Shown piece after piece: positions 1 through 14,310 of a stretch of 64,000 bases of DNA; the first letter of the stretch is position 1; every line of letters begins with the position of its first letter. The translations under genes were made by a program, and so were the position numbers. Source of the stretch: Acanthochromis polyacanthus (lineage: Eukaryota; Chordata; Actinopteri; Pomacentridae). The stretch spans positions 14,635,015 to 14,699,014 of the forward strand of contig NC_067118.1 in the NCBI RefSeq assembly GCF_021347895.1, read 5' to 3'. Under the pieces are notes generated by a model. That model was not told the DNA's origin, searched no databases, and saw only the letters and a program-made list of their open reading frames with translations.

Positions 1-1428
1 TGTACTTGTGCACGTGTTTTTGTTCAGATGTGATTATGACGATATCTTAGATGCTGTGCTAACATACCAAGGACTGCATGTCTGAATTTTCTATTCTGTT
101 TTTGTGGTCCCTAATGTGTGCATGTGAGAGAGAGACAGAGAGAGAGAGAGTATGCTTGTTTGTGTCTGTGACTGTTTCCGGCGTGTCTGTGTGAGCATAA
201 GTCTGGCTGTCTGTTGTAGTGCCACGTGACTGGAATAGCACCAAGCGATGAGGTCACCAAGTCCCCTTTCATGTGGAAAACCCCTTCTGGTCTTACAGTG
301 ACTCACAATCGCACATGCACAAACAGACACACACTCATTTGACAGTGATGTCTAGTGACTCTTGGGCACAGCAGGGTTACAGAGGAATCAGGATAAAATG
401 GAAGCGCCTCTCTGCACAGTGGACAGAACGTTTTTGAGGTGTTAGTGTACATTATAACAGAAATCACTCACAGTAAAACTGTGTTCAGAGACTACAGTGA
501 AACTACCTTTAAAATATAAAAGTAATGTTCTGGTTATTAGTCAGTTACTAATTTTGATGTTTAGCCTTTAGGTTAAAATATATGCCTCTTCTGGTGTTTA
601 ATTTGTGAATACATCCTGGCCTGCAGAATAGATGTTATATAAAGTGGAATCTTTAAATGTTTAAATGTTACATCTTATCCATGAATCCCAAAGAGGTGGC
701 TCAGTTGTTCTAAGAGCAAGCAGAATTGCTTGTCTCCTCTAAAAATGTAAATATATTTCAGGGCTGCAGCAGCCACAGATAAACAGTATGCAGAAGTGAG
801 CGCAATATATAAATGTCAAATAAAACAAAAATTGCATTAATTACATTGATTTGTGCCTTCTTTAGAAATAATTGTCATTTTGGCAGCATCCTTTGGATCA
901 ATATCAACGTGGGAATATTCCTATTCTCCAGAGTGTCTAGGAATGAGTCATCTTGTCAGACAGTATTTTCTATGTCAGAGGCATTCATGGTGTCATCTAT
1001 AAGTGCACTCATGCACACTCCCACCTCTGTAGGCCACTGTGCATTTGCTATGGTAGTCTTGCCTTGCCAAGGTTCATGCCAAACATGCTGGACTCTATCT
1101 GAGCTCAACAAATGTATCTTAATCTTAAACCAAATAATTTTGTCCCAGTAGTTATCAAACTTATTTTCCTTTTCTTAAGACAAGTGTAATCTTGCAGTTT
1201 TGTGCCAAGAAGTTAGCAAGAGTTTATTTTTCTATGGTGCTATCTGTAGAGTTTGATGTTACAGAAACTGTCACAGAAACTCTGATTTCCATTGATAAAC
1301 CCTGTAGCAAGTCTGAAGCACCTGTCTGTCTGTTTATCAGAACAAGTACCGTACTGTGAGTGGTGTTGTTTTGGGAGAAGAATCCGTGTAAATTTTGTTG
1401 GTGGAGCAAGATTCATGTTATACATGCA
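1..1428. other. Intergenic or intronic DNA, no gene recognised
   Basis: No coding exon or RNA gene could be recognised. There is a short GA-rich simple repeat near 126-150. The open frames here are short and have no recognisable domain. If the LRRC-type exon at 4659 belongs to a gene entering from the left, this stretch is probably its intron. Confidence 0.5.
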
Positions 1429-2300
1429 CACTATATTGCCAAAAGTATTTGCTCACTCATCCAAATAATCACAATCAGGTGTTCCAATCACTTCCATGGC
1501 CACAGGTGTATAAAATCAAGCACCTAGGCATGCAGACTGCTTTCACAAACATTTGTGAAAGAATGGGTCGTTCTCAGGAGCTCAGTGAATTCCACCGTGG
1601 AACTGTGATAGGATGTCACCAGTGCAACAAATCCAGTTGTGACATTTCCTCGCTCCGAAATATTCCACAGTCAACTGTCAACTGCATTATAAGAAAGTGG
1701 AAATGTGTGGGAATGTCAGCAACTCAGCCACGAAGTGGTAGGCTTTGTAAACTGACGGAACGGGGTCAGCGGATGCCAATAGTGCCAAGAGGTCGCCAAC
1801 TTTCTGCAGAGTCAATCGCTACAGACCTTCAGACTTCATGTGGCCTTCAGATTAGCTAAAGAACAGTGTGCAGAGAGCTTCATAGAATGGGTTTCCATGG
1901 CCGAGTAGCTGCATCCAAGCCACACATCAACAAGTGCAATGCAAAGCGTGGGATGCAGTGGTGTAAAGCTGGACTCTAGAGCAGTGGAGATGCATTCTCT
2001 GGAGTGACGAATTGCGCTTCTCCATCTGGCAATCTGATGGACGAGTCTGGTTTTGGCGCTTTCCAGGAGAATGATACTTGTTGGACTGCATTGTGCCAAG
2101 TGTAAAGTTTGACGGAAGAGGGATTATGATGTGGGCTTGTTTTTCAGGAGCTGGTCTTGGTCCCTTAGTTCCAGTGAAATGACTCTGAATGCTTCAGCAT
2201 ACCAAGACATTTTGGACAATTCCATGCTCCCAACTTTGTGGGAACAGTTTGGAGCTGGTTCCTTCCTCTTCCAACATGACTGTGCACCCGTGCACAAAGC

Positions 2301-2349
<49 letters not shown>

Positions 2350-2736
2350 TAAATCTTTATTAATCCCACAGCGGGGAAATTTACAAGGTCCATAAAGACA
2401 TGGATGACAGAGTCTGGTGTGGATGAACTTGACTGGCCTGCATAGAGTCCTGACCTCAATCCGATAGAACACCTTTGGGATGAATTAGAGCACAGACTGA
2501 GAGACAGGCCTTCTGGTCCAACATCAGTGTGTGAAATGCGCTTCTGGAAGAATGGTGAAAAATTCCCATAAACACACTCCTAAACCTTGTGGACAGCCTT
2601 CCCAGAAGAGTTGAAGCTGTTGTAGCTGCAAAGGGTGGATCGACGTCATGTTCAACCCTATGGATTAGGAATGGGATGTCACTTACGTTCATAAGCGAGT
2701 CAAGGCAGGTGAGCAAATACTTTTGGCAATATAGTG
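1429..2736 (+). mobile_element. Tc1/mariner-type transposon relic
   Basis: Inverted ends CACTATATTGCCAAAAGTAT lie at 1429 and, reversed, at 2717-2736, with a TA just outside the right end; the left flank reads CA, probably a mutated TA. The interior codes in pieces for a Tc1-like transposase. The N-terminal helix-turn-helix part runs from about 1563 to 1858 (starting M-G-R-S-Q-E-L-S) and ends at a stop. Further fragments reach the C-terminal motif around 2445-2490, in the region that in this family reads S-P-D-L-N-P-I-E. Stops and frameshifts make it inactive. It is interrupted at 2304 by a short secondary insertion. Confidence 0.9.
2304..2383 (-). repeat. GATA microsatellite with retroelement-tail flank, inserted in the Tc1 relic
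   Basis: About 12 GATA units are followed by a segment reading CTTTATTAATCCC and then GGGGAAATTTAC. Read on the minus strand, this is a short unique piece containing GGGATTAATAAAG followed by (TATC)n, a layout I know from 3' ends of fish non-LTR retroelements. The insert is flanked by CAAG on both sides (2300-2303 and 2384-2387), and removing it restores the Tc1 reading. Element family not identified. Confidence 0.65.
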
Positions 2737-4658
2737 TATAAAATACACTAAATTGCTGCTACAACTGTGCTTTGAGTGATTTTAGTTGATCAGTCCTGCT
2801 GTGTCTTTTTCATCATTCGGATGTTTTACAATCAGATTGTTGTTGTTGTTTTTTTTTTGCTTCACTGGCACTTTTTTTTATGCAGACATGTTGTTTACAG
2901 CTAATTTTATGATTCAGTTTTGTTTCAGTCATCACAGGTGTATTTTGCAGAAGAACATCAGGTGGCTAGGAAGCACAGGATGAAATAAACCAAGTCCAAC
3001 AAAGAGTATTCCAAATGAAGGCAGTCTAACTAAACAAATGAAAAGAAATCCAAAAATCCCATAGAGTTGATTAGTAAAATGGGGCAGGACTGAAGAACTG
3101 ACTAAAACTGAGCAGTAACACAGATGAACTGATAAGTAGAAGAACTGGAGTGTGGGTACTTTTCATTCTGCTAAGGTGTCTTCTTACTTTCTTCATTTGT
3201 GTCTCTTCCTCAAATCTTAGCTTCTTTCAGCAAGGATATGAGAGAGAAATGTGAGGAAGAGCTCCACAGTGAAAGTCTTAAGCAATGTCAGCACACCTTT
3301 ATCACCTGTAAAATCAATCTGACATACACGACATTAATCATTTGCGGGGGCTATAAAAAGAACTGACCCCTCTTAGAGGTCTTATCCTTTTCAACCATGA
3401 ATTATGGTCAGTTTATTTATTTTTTGCTATTTTTGTTGTTGTTGTTTTTACAGGAATTTACAAAAAATAACAAGTAAAAACATGTTTCCTCACTCCAAGC
3501 TCCCTGTGAAGTCACATCTCTACTTACTTCTTGCTGCCTCAAAGTACATTTAAGTTATAAGGGGACCCACAATGATTGTGGAGGAGAAATGATTTCCAGA
3601 TCATGGGAGGGGAGCTGACACTAGAATGCATAGGTTATCATACTGAAAACTACACAGAGACCTGAAAAGATAAGAAGACACAGCTGAAAATAGTGAGAGC
3701 AGAGCAGATGATCACTAAGGAAAACACACAAATGGAGGAAACAAAGCCACTAGAGTCACATAAAGTTAGTAAACACCATAACAAAACAGGAGATAACAAG
3801 ACGTGACATGAAAATCCCACACAGACAAACAGAGAGAGACACAAAGAGAATATTTTCAGAGGGATCGCCACATGGGCCAACTGAAAATCACAGTCAAGTC
3901 GTAACTGATTTCCAGGAAGTCTGTTATGCTGTTGTGGTATGTAGGTTAGTTGAAAACTATGTCATCATGAGACTTAAGTGATGTGCGTAGATGGATACAG
4001 GATCATTAAATATTTGGTTCTTTTGACTTTGGGACCAGATGTTCACAGATCAATATTGTTTCCTCCTCACCTGTTTGATGTAAAGAAAAGTAGACACTGT
4101 CATTTCCACTTAGACCCTCTTGATCCATCCCCATGGATCATGCTGTTTATGAGTTATTAATGAGTTATTACTGCTGTGTTATTGTGCATTAATATATGCA
4201 GCTCTTTCCCTTTGGAGATGTTTATATTGATCCTCTCTTTTTTCCTAGCGTGGCAAAGGCATGACCTGCTCTACTCTGTCTCTGACAGTGCTCCGAACCA
4301 CCATCACTCCTCACTCCTAAAATTAACCTCCTTGTGCCTAAGCCAACCAACCCAATCAATGAAGACAACGTGTATCAGCCAGTCAGAGGCAGAGTAGATG
4401 CCCTTGCCACCCTAAGAAGAAAAAGACTTGCTTGAGAATTTAGAAGTGAGTATTCATAATGCTGACTGGAAAATAAGTAATTATTCTCCATAAAACTGAG
4501 TATACCCTGCATTGCACCACTGGTTACGACATACTTCAAACTATACCGGTGCTGTATTTTTATTGCCATCCTCTGTTCATCTGCACACTCATTTATCCTT
4601 GTAAATGAGTTCTTAGCCAGTGTCTGTCTGGTTGACTGTTTGTTTTCTCTCCTCCCAG
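2737..4658. other. Non-coding stretch, probable intron
   Basis: No recognisable exon was found between the Tc1 relic and the splice acceptor at 4657-4658. T-rich runs and a GTT repeat near 2838 are the only visible structure. Frames such as 3650-3880 on the minus strand are hydrophobic but match nothing I know. Confidence 0.4.
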
Positions 4659-4906
4659 GAATGGAAGGGATAGAGTGCTCTTTGCCTCTGGATGGACGTC
4701 GTGTTCCTCTCAGTTTACTCTCGGAGGACAGTTTCAGGGAGTGCCATGGTGCCCTCACTCTAACGGACTACCTCATAGTCATCTTTTCTGGTATTTCAGT
4801 CTCAGTGGCAGCAATCATGGCCAGCTTCTTCCTCGCTTCCACAGTCCACTGCTTCCAGCGCCTGAGTAAAGGCAGTAAAGGAGATGAGGAGGAGGGGAAT
4901 GACTGA
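4659..4906 (+). CDS. Last coding exon of an LRRC26/38/52/55-family membrane protein (partial gene)
   Basis: A polypyrimidine tract and CAG acceptor at 4656-4658 open a frame that runs to TGA at 4904-4906, about 81 codons. It encodes the end of an LRR C-terminal cap with cysteines (I-E-C-S and R-E-C-H), then a long hydrophobic segment (Y-L-I-V-I-F-S-G-I-S-V-S-V-A-A-I-M-A-S-F-F-L-A), then a short basic and acidic tail ending E-E-E-G-N-D. Single-pass LRR proteins that act as auxiliary gamma subunits of BK potassium channels have this arrangement, with the transmembrane segment in a separate last exon. I lean towards lrrc38 but cannot separate it from its paralogues by eye. The incoming phase needs one base from an upstream exon that is not in the window. 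The exon looks intact. Confidence 0.6.
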
Positions 4907-7900
4907 CAGAGTAGGAAAAGGGAAAATGGATTATGTAAAATGAAAGTATTTCATACAAAACCCTTGCTGAGAGATCATGTTGGCATCTGAGAGGAAGCTC
5001 AACAAATCATGAAAGCAATGGGGGAAAAGCCAGTATGATGGAAGATGATGTTATACCAAGGATGCTCATAATATTTCAAATCAAAGATCACCTTTGGGCT
5101 ATCATGAGAGCGATAGAGTGGTTTGAAAAACAACAAACAGGTTTGCATAACTATGATCAAATGTTGCAGATGGTGATGTGTGTCATAGTGCTGGATCTAA
5201 GGTCGCAATGATTTACAAGCACTGAAAGCAACATATAAGCTGTGTTTCCAACTAGTGTTAGCTGTTGTGCAAAGGCCTGTCCGGTAGATGTCTTACAGGA
5301 GCTGTGACTTATGCCAGCATTAACCAGATATGTTAGTCCTTTGAGATGGTCACTGCAGGGCTCAACACTTTCTAAGGCACTTGTTCTTTGGACATATAGA
5401 CCTTTCCCTTCTCCAGACACAAATGTTATTTGTCTGTGTAAAAATGACAGTAATTTACATTTTTTGTTCATGAATGTAGAATGTAGAATGTAAATTTTAA
5501 AAAAACATTCAAGCTATTGCTTTCATTGATAATCATTTTTTTTCACTTTGCAAAGCCTGTTTCAGTATCAGATTAATTAAATTAACCACTGATCTGTAGA
5601 ACTAAAACAGAGAAGTTGACATTGAAAAAGAAAAAAATGGCCTTAATAAAATTCCTCTGAAAAATAAAACACAGATATTCAAATTATTGATTTATGTTTT
5701 GGTGTATTTCTTTGTATTTTAAAGTGACTGTCAGTGAGAATTTTCAGATTTTTTTCTTCAAGTCTGCACTTTTAAATTCTTTTGTTTTACAAAGCATTTT
5801 TTTCACAATGTTCGAATGACAACTTTCTGTCAGTTTTGGTGGAGATGGGAAGAGTCTGAAAGGAGGGGCAAGGAGTGCCTCATTTCCATATAATTTGGAT
5901 ATTAAGGAGCAGGAGGGGACAGTCAGTGACTGAGATGACCGCAAGCTCAGACAACACAGTCCTGCCTCGTTATGTTTATATGAAGATGTGTATATTCTGA
6001 GGTTTCCAAGATCCTCTGCCTGTCAAGTAATAAAACAGAAACCTTTTCAGACATAAGCAGTGTCTGATCAAACAGGTGGGATTAGAGGAAAATGTAGTTC
6101 TGCCTTCAACAATTCATATCAGACAATTCATATTTAGAATACAACTGAAAATGCATTTAAGAGAATCCATTTTATAACAGGACTAAAGTCTATCTTAAAA
6201 TTTATACACAGATGAAAAACATTGTGCCTCTACTCCTGATGTTCTGTAGTGGAGCTAATCAGCTTCAGTTTCCATTAACAGCATCATGCTGGTAGGGATG
6301 CTGCTGCAGAAGATGGAGCTGCTGCTGATTTGTCTGTGGAGTGTCCCAGCAGTCAGTGAGGATCTGGATTTCTTTAGCTGTCACTCAGAGATATGACGTT
6401 TATACAACTACTTTCTTGCATAAAATAATCTTAATACTACATTTTGTGTCACAATAACAGTAGCATTTACAAAAAAGCCTTGTAAGTTTTCTTTTCAGCC
6501 TTTCCCGCTAGTTGGTACGAAATGCATTATTTCACTGTCCCAAGTCCACACACAATGCAAATTTTAGGGAAATCACACACTCCTTACCCCTCCCCTCAGA
6601 CTCCTCCCCTCTGCACCAAAACAGACAGAAATTTGTCATTGAAAACAGAGAACATTGAAACATTGTTTAAAAAAAAAAAGAAATTTCAACTGCATGAATA
6701 AGACTTTAAATGGATTTTTTAAGCACAGATGAAGAACAAATTTGAAAATTGAAATTTAAAATTGCCCTAAAATACAATGAAGACATCAAAACAGAAACAG
6801 AGAAATATGAATATCAGTGTTTCATTCTTCTCGGTGGAATCGTTTTTGGAGCCTTTTTTTCATTTTCAATGCCATATTTTATTTTCAGTGACAGCCTGTA
6901 CTGTCTTTATTTTCATTCCATACTGATCATTCTTCTGATGTTTAAAAAATAATGGCATGTGATAAATTAGTAGCACAAGCTCAACAAATTCCCACAGTTG
7001 TGCACAATGGTCACATGTAAGAGGGCTCCTACAAACATTGTAGGAGATTTGTTGGAGTGGAAATTAAGCTTATGCTTCATAAATGTGGATTTCTGTCTTT
7101 GTGCATGCACATACTCATGAATCTACACAGAGTTTTATGCATGTGGCCTTATCACTGCTCCCACTGTACACAGTTTGAGAACCACTGTTTTAGCTCACAT
7201 GGACTATTTTGTGCAGAGAGTAGTAAATATAATGAATTACACTAGCGAGCTATCATGACCTACTTGTCAGCTACACTGGGTTGTTGGGAATATCTTTAAT
7301 TTCCACATATAATCCTATGGGTTCCACATGTAATCGCATACATTTCATATGGATGTGTGTATGATTTTACCCCTCCCTTAGATGTTTTCCTCTGTAATCT
7401 TTGATCTTTTGCACATGTTCAGACATTATTACACTTGTCAAATGTACTATGATGAATCTTAGAAAACATGCAGCATTTGTGGCATGATACCATTTTATAA
7501 AACATTTGGAAAAAAATGTTGACGTGTGCTCCACATGTTACAACCTGTGACCTGTGACATGTTATCTACCTGCGCTTTACTTGGTACCATGTTTCACATG
7601 TGCCTCATTATGTTGTAGCATGTGTTGACGTGGTATCTGTATGCGATCAAGTGACAATCACTGGAACGTCATGTAGTTGTTTGGTAAGAGTGGACCTAAA
7701 ACTCCCATGCCCACCATTGCTTAGTGTCCTGTCAAACTATTTGATCAAATGTTATGTGCAGCATGTAGGCCATTTGATAATAATACATTGACAACACACA
7801 GAAAATGAGACACTTTCTAATCCTACATGCAAAAGTTTACTTCTTTGTACTTTCCATGGCTTCATTGTTTTTTTACGAACATGCCACACAGAGATGAATA

Positions 7901-9817
7901 ACTTACAGTGGTTGCAGCAAAGCAGTTTCCACCGTAGCCTGGATATAGACGTGCCTTAGATGATTAATGTCCACTACATGTCGGTTTTAAAAGACATATT
8001 CCAGAAATGAAATGACTTTCACATCATTATAACCTAAAAATCTGTACATTCGTTAAGATGAATCTTGCTTTTGACACTAGAGCCATGTACTCTGTATTTT
8101 TCACCTAATTTTAGGTTTTAGCAACTAGCACTCTACGTAGAGTTTAAGACAAAAACACAGTGGTTATTTTCAAGGCTGATTGTTGGTATTTCACCACCAG
8201 CAGTGGTGTCCTTGAAGGCTGAAGAACACTTTGACACAGCATTTAGTGCAATATGTAAATGTTTGTCACTTTACATGTTCCTAATTTTCTAATAATCACC
8301 CACTGCATGTAATTTGAAATTTATTGTAGAGGAATGGAAACAAAGTTCTCTGATGGTAATCTTGGAACTGTCTTAGATGTGGTAACATATTAGTGGATGT
8401 TAGTAGGTTCAGGAGGACTGACGTTGACAAATGGCACTAGTTTTTTTTGTAATGTTGGCCCTGGTTTATCATCATTTTCTTTACTGCATTTCTTCGATGA
8501 GATTTGATAAAAGTGCTTGTAACAGAAACAGAGACTGGAGAACCTGTTAAAAGGTTATGGGTGATATGACACTGACTACTTTCATATTTCAACACGCTAA
8601 ACTTTTATAGTGTTAGTGGAAGTAAGCATTGTGCGGTATGTGGTTTTATAAATTGGTGATGAATTCATTTGAGGAACCATTTTAACAGTAAATAGACACA
8701 TCTTCATGGATTTCTATGTTTCATGTGTTGTTTACAAGAAAAGGACTTTTTAATGTAATGGCCTGCATCATGTGACTAGATACTATTGTTGATTGAACTG
8801 CCACATCACATTGATTTTGTGAACCTGAGTACATTTTTGTAATGTTCCATGCAATGTAAAAATATGTGACAAATCCACTTGATACAGTTGCAGCAGCTAA
8901 CTTTACGATGTGTAGACAGTAGGTTATTATCCATTGTGATCATTGCTGAACAGACAACTTAATGTCATGGAAAGACATATTTACCCAAACCATGATTTTT
9001 CCTAAACCTAACCAGGTAGTTTGGGTGCCTTAACTTAACCAAATACCAACTGTAAACTCAAGTACAAACAAACCTTAAGTAAATAAAAAGATATTATGAA
9101 CGCAATGGTCCCACACAGAGCTCAGCTCCAGTCTGCAGGGTGAAAGTATACGGATTATCTTCTGTGTCTGGGTACGCTATGGGTACGCTTCACATTTATC
9201 AAGTGTACTGAAATTTGGACTCAGATGTACTTGTGTACATTACAGGGTACAATGAGTGAAAACACCCTTTGTATATCTGCCATTGGTTGTCCACATTTAC
9301 CTTCAGAATGGGCTAATCTGCCATTTGTTTAATGAATACATTACTGATGACACACTGAAGGTGGTAGTAAATTAGTGCACCCCTAAAGGCCAAGTTGAAG
9401 TTTTAGTGTTTCATTAAAGATTTTCTTATTTTTATTTAAAAACCTTTAGTGAAAATCATCAAAAAAAAAACAATAACATAAGAGGCATGTAGAGGCTCTG
9501 TTAACCTGGACATACTCCCAGCGTGCGTGTGCACATATTGGGTGCTAGCTAAATATGTAATCTCCAATTTGAAAGGGCTTTATGTGGATGAAAAAGGATT
9601 ACCAGAATTTCAGTGTGTGAAATATAAGGAATGAGTGACAATAGATAACAGAAAAGACGAAATAAAGATATTTTTATTGAAATGTCAATGTTGTAAGTCC
9701 ATTTTGTTCTGATTGTTTATACTGTGTATCTGTTATCTTTTTGAAGGAGAAACAACAACAATAAAATAGTACCCTTAATGACAGCAATGACAAAGTGCAA
9801 CATTACTTTCCATTATA
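4907..9817. other. 3' UTR of the LRRC-type gene, then intergenic DNA
   Basis: The 3' UTR probably starts here; the first AATAAA noticed is at 5645-5650. Beyond that I see no gene, RNA or mobile element over roughly 4 kb apart from AT-rich single-copy-looking sequence. A short frame at 6286 that looks like a signal peptide is treated under findings. Confidence 0.4.
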
Positions 9818-11455
<1,638 letters not shown>

Positions 11456-11555
11456 TAATTAGGGTCCGAGCACCGAGGGTGCGAAGGACAGGTGGTGCAA
11501 GGGTACCGACTGTCCAAGGCACCAGCGGTGCCAAGGACCCTATTGAAACCCTAGG

Positions 11556-11586
<31 letters not shown>

Positions 11587-11955
11587 TTTCTTTTCTCCCG
11601 TAAAATGAATTGGCTTTTTGGCGGCCTTATCATACTCCAAAACGCGTGCAATTTGGCATGCACATCAGGACTGGCGAAAAATTTGATATTTTATGGGAGT
11701 TGCGCATGCGCGTGGCAAAATGGCTCTATAGCGCCACCTGCAAACTTGAAAAAGTGGTCGTTAGGCCAACTGCCACAATGTTTGATCTACAGCTACAATA
11801 TTTGGTGGGCATATGCAGCACATCAGGACACACCAAAAAGTCAATTACAGCCACGCCCTAAACCCAACAGGAAGTCGGCCATCTTGAATTTGCTGTAGAT
11901 TTTATGGGAGTTGTGCATGTGTGTGGCAAAATGGCTCTATAGCGCCACCTGCAAA

Positions 11956-14310
11956 GGACCTGATGGCTTCCCTGCTGAGTTCTACAAACACTTCTGGTCA
12001 ATTTTATCCCCACTATTCCAAAGAGTAATAGCCGACATAAAAAAGCAGTTAAAACTTCCATCAAATATGAACTCAGCTACAATTTCACTCCTCCTTAAAC
12101 CAAACAAAGACCCACTACTGCCAACCAGCTACCGTCCTATCTCGCTCCTAAACGTCGACTTAAAAATCATCACAAAAACACTTTCTCAAAGAATAGAAAA
12201 AATCATCCCATTCATAATTCACCCCGATCAGACCGGTTTCATAAAAGGCAGACACTCATCAACCAATACCCGCAGACTCTTTAACCTAATGGTACATTCA
12301 TCACAACAACATACACCATCCATCATTGTCACACTAGATGCAGAAAAAGCATTTGATAAGGTTAACTGGTCATTTCTCATCCTCACAATGCAAAAGTTTG
12401 GCTTTGGGGAATCATTTATTAATTGGATTAAAATTCTTTACACTGCACCTTTAGCCACAGTTGTCACAAATGGACTAACATCACAACCATTCACACTTCA
12501 CCGGGGGACTAGGCAAGGATGTCCACTCTCCCCTTCATTATTCACTATCTTCATAGAACCCCTAGCTGCAGCCATCAGACAAAACACCAGTATCTATGGA
12601 TTTAAAACAGCAAACTACCATCACAAAATCAGTTTATATGCAGACGACGTATTACTTTTTCTAATGAAGCCACACTCTTCACTACAGGAAACAATCAGTA
12701 CTATAGGAAAATACTCAAAATTATCAGACTATTCCATAAATTGGCATAAATCATCAATCCTCCCCCTCCAGAATAGCAGCTGGGATGTGGCAGCCCACGC
12801 ACCACCCATTCCCTTATGCACTGGTCACATCACGTATTTAGGTATTCACATTTCCCCCAGGTTGTCAGAGCTGTTGAGTCTCAATTATACACCTTTACTT
12901 AAAACAATAACTGACACTCTCCTCCGCTGGGTAAACTTACCACTCTCACTAACTGGCAGAATAGCATCAATAAAAATGACCATACTACCCAAAATAAATT
13001 ACCTTTTCTCAATGATCCCACTGAAACCCACCCATTCCTGGTTCAAATCTCTAGACTCTGCTATCAATAAATACTACTGGAAAAACAAGACACCCAGAAT
13101 TAAACTTTCAACCCTACAGAAACCGAAAACACAAGGAGGACTAGCTGCGCCAAATTTTCACCAGTACTTTATTGCAAATCAGCTACAGTACATATTAAAA
13201 TGGATCAACCCCATACATTCAGACTACACATGGCTAGACATTGAACAAACATTATGTGTTAACATTCCCCTCTCAGACTTACCATTCATTAGCCCATCTA
13301 TCAAACGCCACCCTTGTTTTAAATCAATAACAATATCATCAGCTCTGACAGCCTGGTGGGAATTTCACAAAATCACAAACTCTTCTCTTGCACTATGTAA
13401 ACTCACTCCAATCTGGAACAACCCTGACTTTCTCAGCAACAAAAAACCTCTCCACCTCCACTCATGGTCAGACAAGGGAATCACGCATCTACAACACATC
13501 TTCCACAATAATGAATTGGTTTCATTTTCACACCTGGTCCAGGAGTACGGCATCAGGAATAATCAGTACCTGGAATATCTCCAGATTAAATCATCTATCC
13601 ACGCCAAATGTAAGATTGCAAACATCGACCTGCATCTCCCACCACTCATTTCAAAATTTGTTAGTATAACACCAAGAAAAAAACTTCTATCTAAATCATA
13701 CCAAATCATATACGAGTCAGATACTACCATAAAACTACCAATTAAAAAATGGGAAACAGATCTATCAATTACTCCTGATGCCGACTTCTGGAACCAAATC
13801 ATTCAAAATATTTATTCAATGTCACGAAGTGCCAACCTTCAATTAATCCAATACAAAATACTTCACAGAACACACCTCATGGGACAGAAAATGTTTAAAA
13901 TGGGATTCACCTCAGAAATTTGTATTCACTGCACTCAAAAATCACCAGACACCTACCTTCACGCCTTCTGGCACTGTACTCCAATTCAACACTTCTGGAA
14001 CGAGGTTACAAAATCACTTTCCACCATGATGGGCTGCCACATCCCCATGTCCCCCTCACTCTGTTTACTTGGTGATGTGTCAGTCATAAACCTCAACAAA
14101 TCCAACAGCAAACTACTCCTCACAGCCCTAACTATCGCCAAGAAAACCATCCTCATCAACTGGAAAAGTAGGAGCAAAACAAACACCACACACTGGAAAA
14201 TCTTACTCATAGACCACACCACCTTGGAACATTCACCCATACACACCCATACCTCAGCCGTAGAACCCCTCTCTGTTTGGACCCCTCTTCTCAACCACCT
14301 TCACTCTTGA
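11956..14310 (+). CDS. LINE ORF2 C-terminal part: reverse transcriptase and CCHC motif (5'-truncated)
   Basis: The frame is open from the truncation point to the TGA, about 784 codons; the frame also runs on upstream into the host repeat by chance. Reverse-transcriptase motifs appear in order: S-Y-R-P-I-S-L-L-N, H-P-D-Q-T-G-F-I-K-G-R, L-D-A-E-K-A-F-D-K-V, R-Q-G-C-P-L-S-P and the catalytic Y-A-D-D-V. Then comes the thumb region with N-K-Y-Y-W-K-N-K and Q-G-G-L-A-A-P-N-F typical of L1-Tx1 proteins. A C-terminal C-x2-C ... H-A-F-W-H-C zinc-like motif follows. The endonuclease domain, ORF1 and promoter are missing, so this copy cannot move by itself. The absence of internal stops suggests a recent insertion. 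Confidence 0.88.
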   Translation, partial: GPDGFPAEFYKHFWSILSPLFQRVIADIKKQLKLPSNMNSATISLLLKPNKDPLLPTSYRPISLLNVDLKIITKTLSQRIEKIIPFIIHPDQTGFIKGRHSSTNTRRLFNLMVHSSQQHTPSIIVTLDAEKAFDKVNWSFLILTMQKFGFGESFINWIKILYTAPLATVVTNGLTSQPFTLHRGTRQGCPLSPSLFTIFIEPLAAAIRQNTSIYGFKTANYHHKISLYADDVLLFLMKPHSSLQETISTIGKYSKLSDYSINWHKSSILPLQNSSWDVAAHAPPIPLCTGHITYLGIHISPRLSELLSLNYTPLLKTITDTLLRWVNLPLSLTGRIASIKMTILPKINYLFSMIPLKPTHSWFKSLDSAINKYYWKNKTPRIKLSTLQKPKTQGGLAAPNFHQYFIANQLQYILKWINPIHSDYTWLDIEQTLCVNIPLSDLPFISPSIKRHPCFKSITISSALTAWWEFHKITNSSLALCKLTPIWNNPDFLSNKKPLHLHSWSDKGITHLQHIFHNNELVSFSHLVQEYGIRNNQYLEYLQIKSSIHAKCKIANIDLHLPPLISKFVSITPRKKLLSKSYQIIYESDTTIKLPIKKWETDLSITPDADFWNQIIQNIYSMSRSANLQLIQYKILHRTHLMGQKMFKMGFTSEICIHCTQKSPDTYLHAFWHCTPIQHFWNEVTKSLSTMMGCHIPMSPSLCLLGDVSVINLNKSNSKLLLTALTIAKKTILINWKSRSKTNTTHWKILLIDHTTLEHSPIHTHTSAVEPLSVWTPLLNHLHS

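Noticed and set aside
813..1151. 112-codon plus-strand frame
   Set aside because: No recognisable domain, no splice context, and typical of chance frames in AT-rich DNA.
3650..3880. Hydrophobic minus-strand frame that could be a membrane protein
   Set aside because: The composition comes from a purine-rich plus strand (AGAGAGA, ACAAAGAGA); no conserved motif or splice sites.
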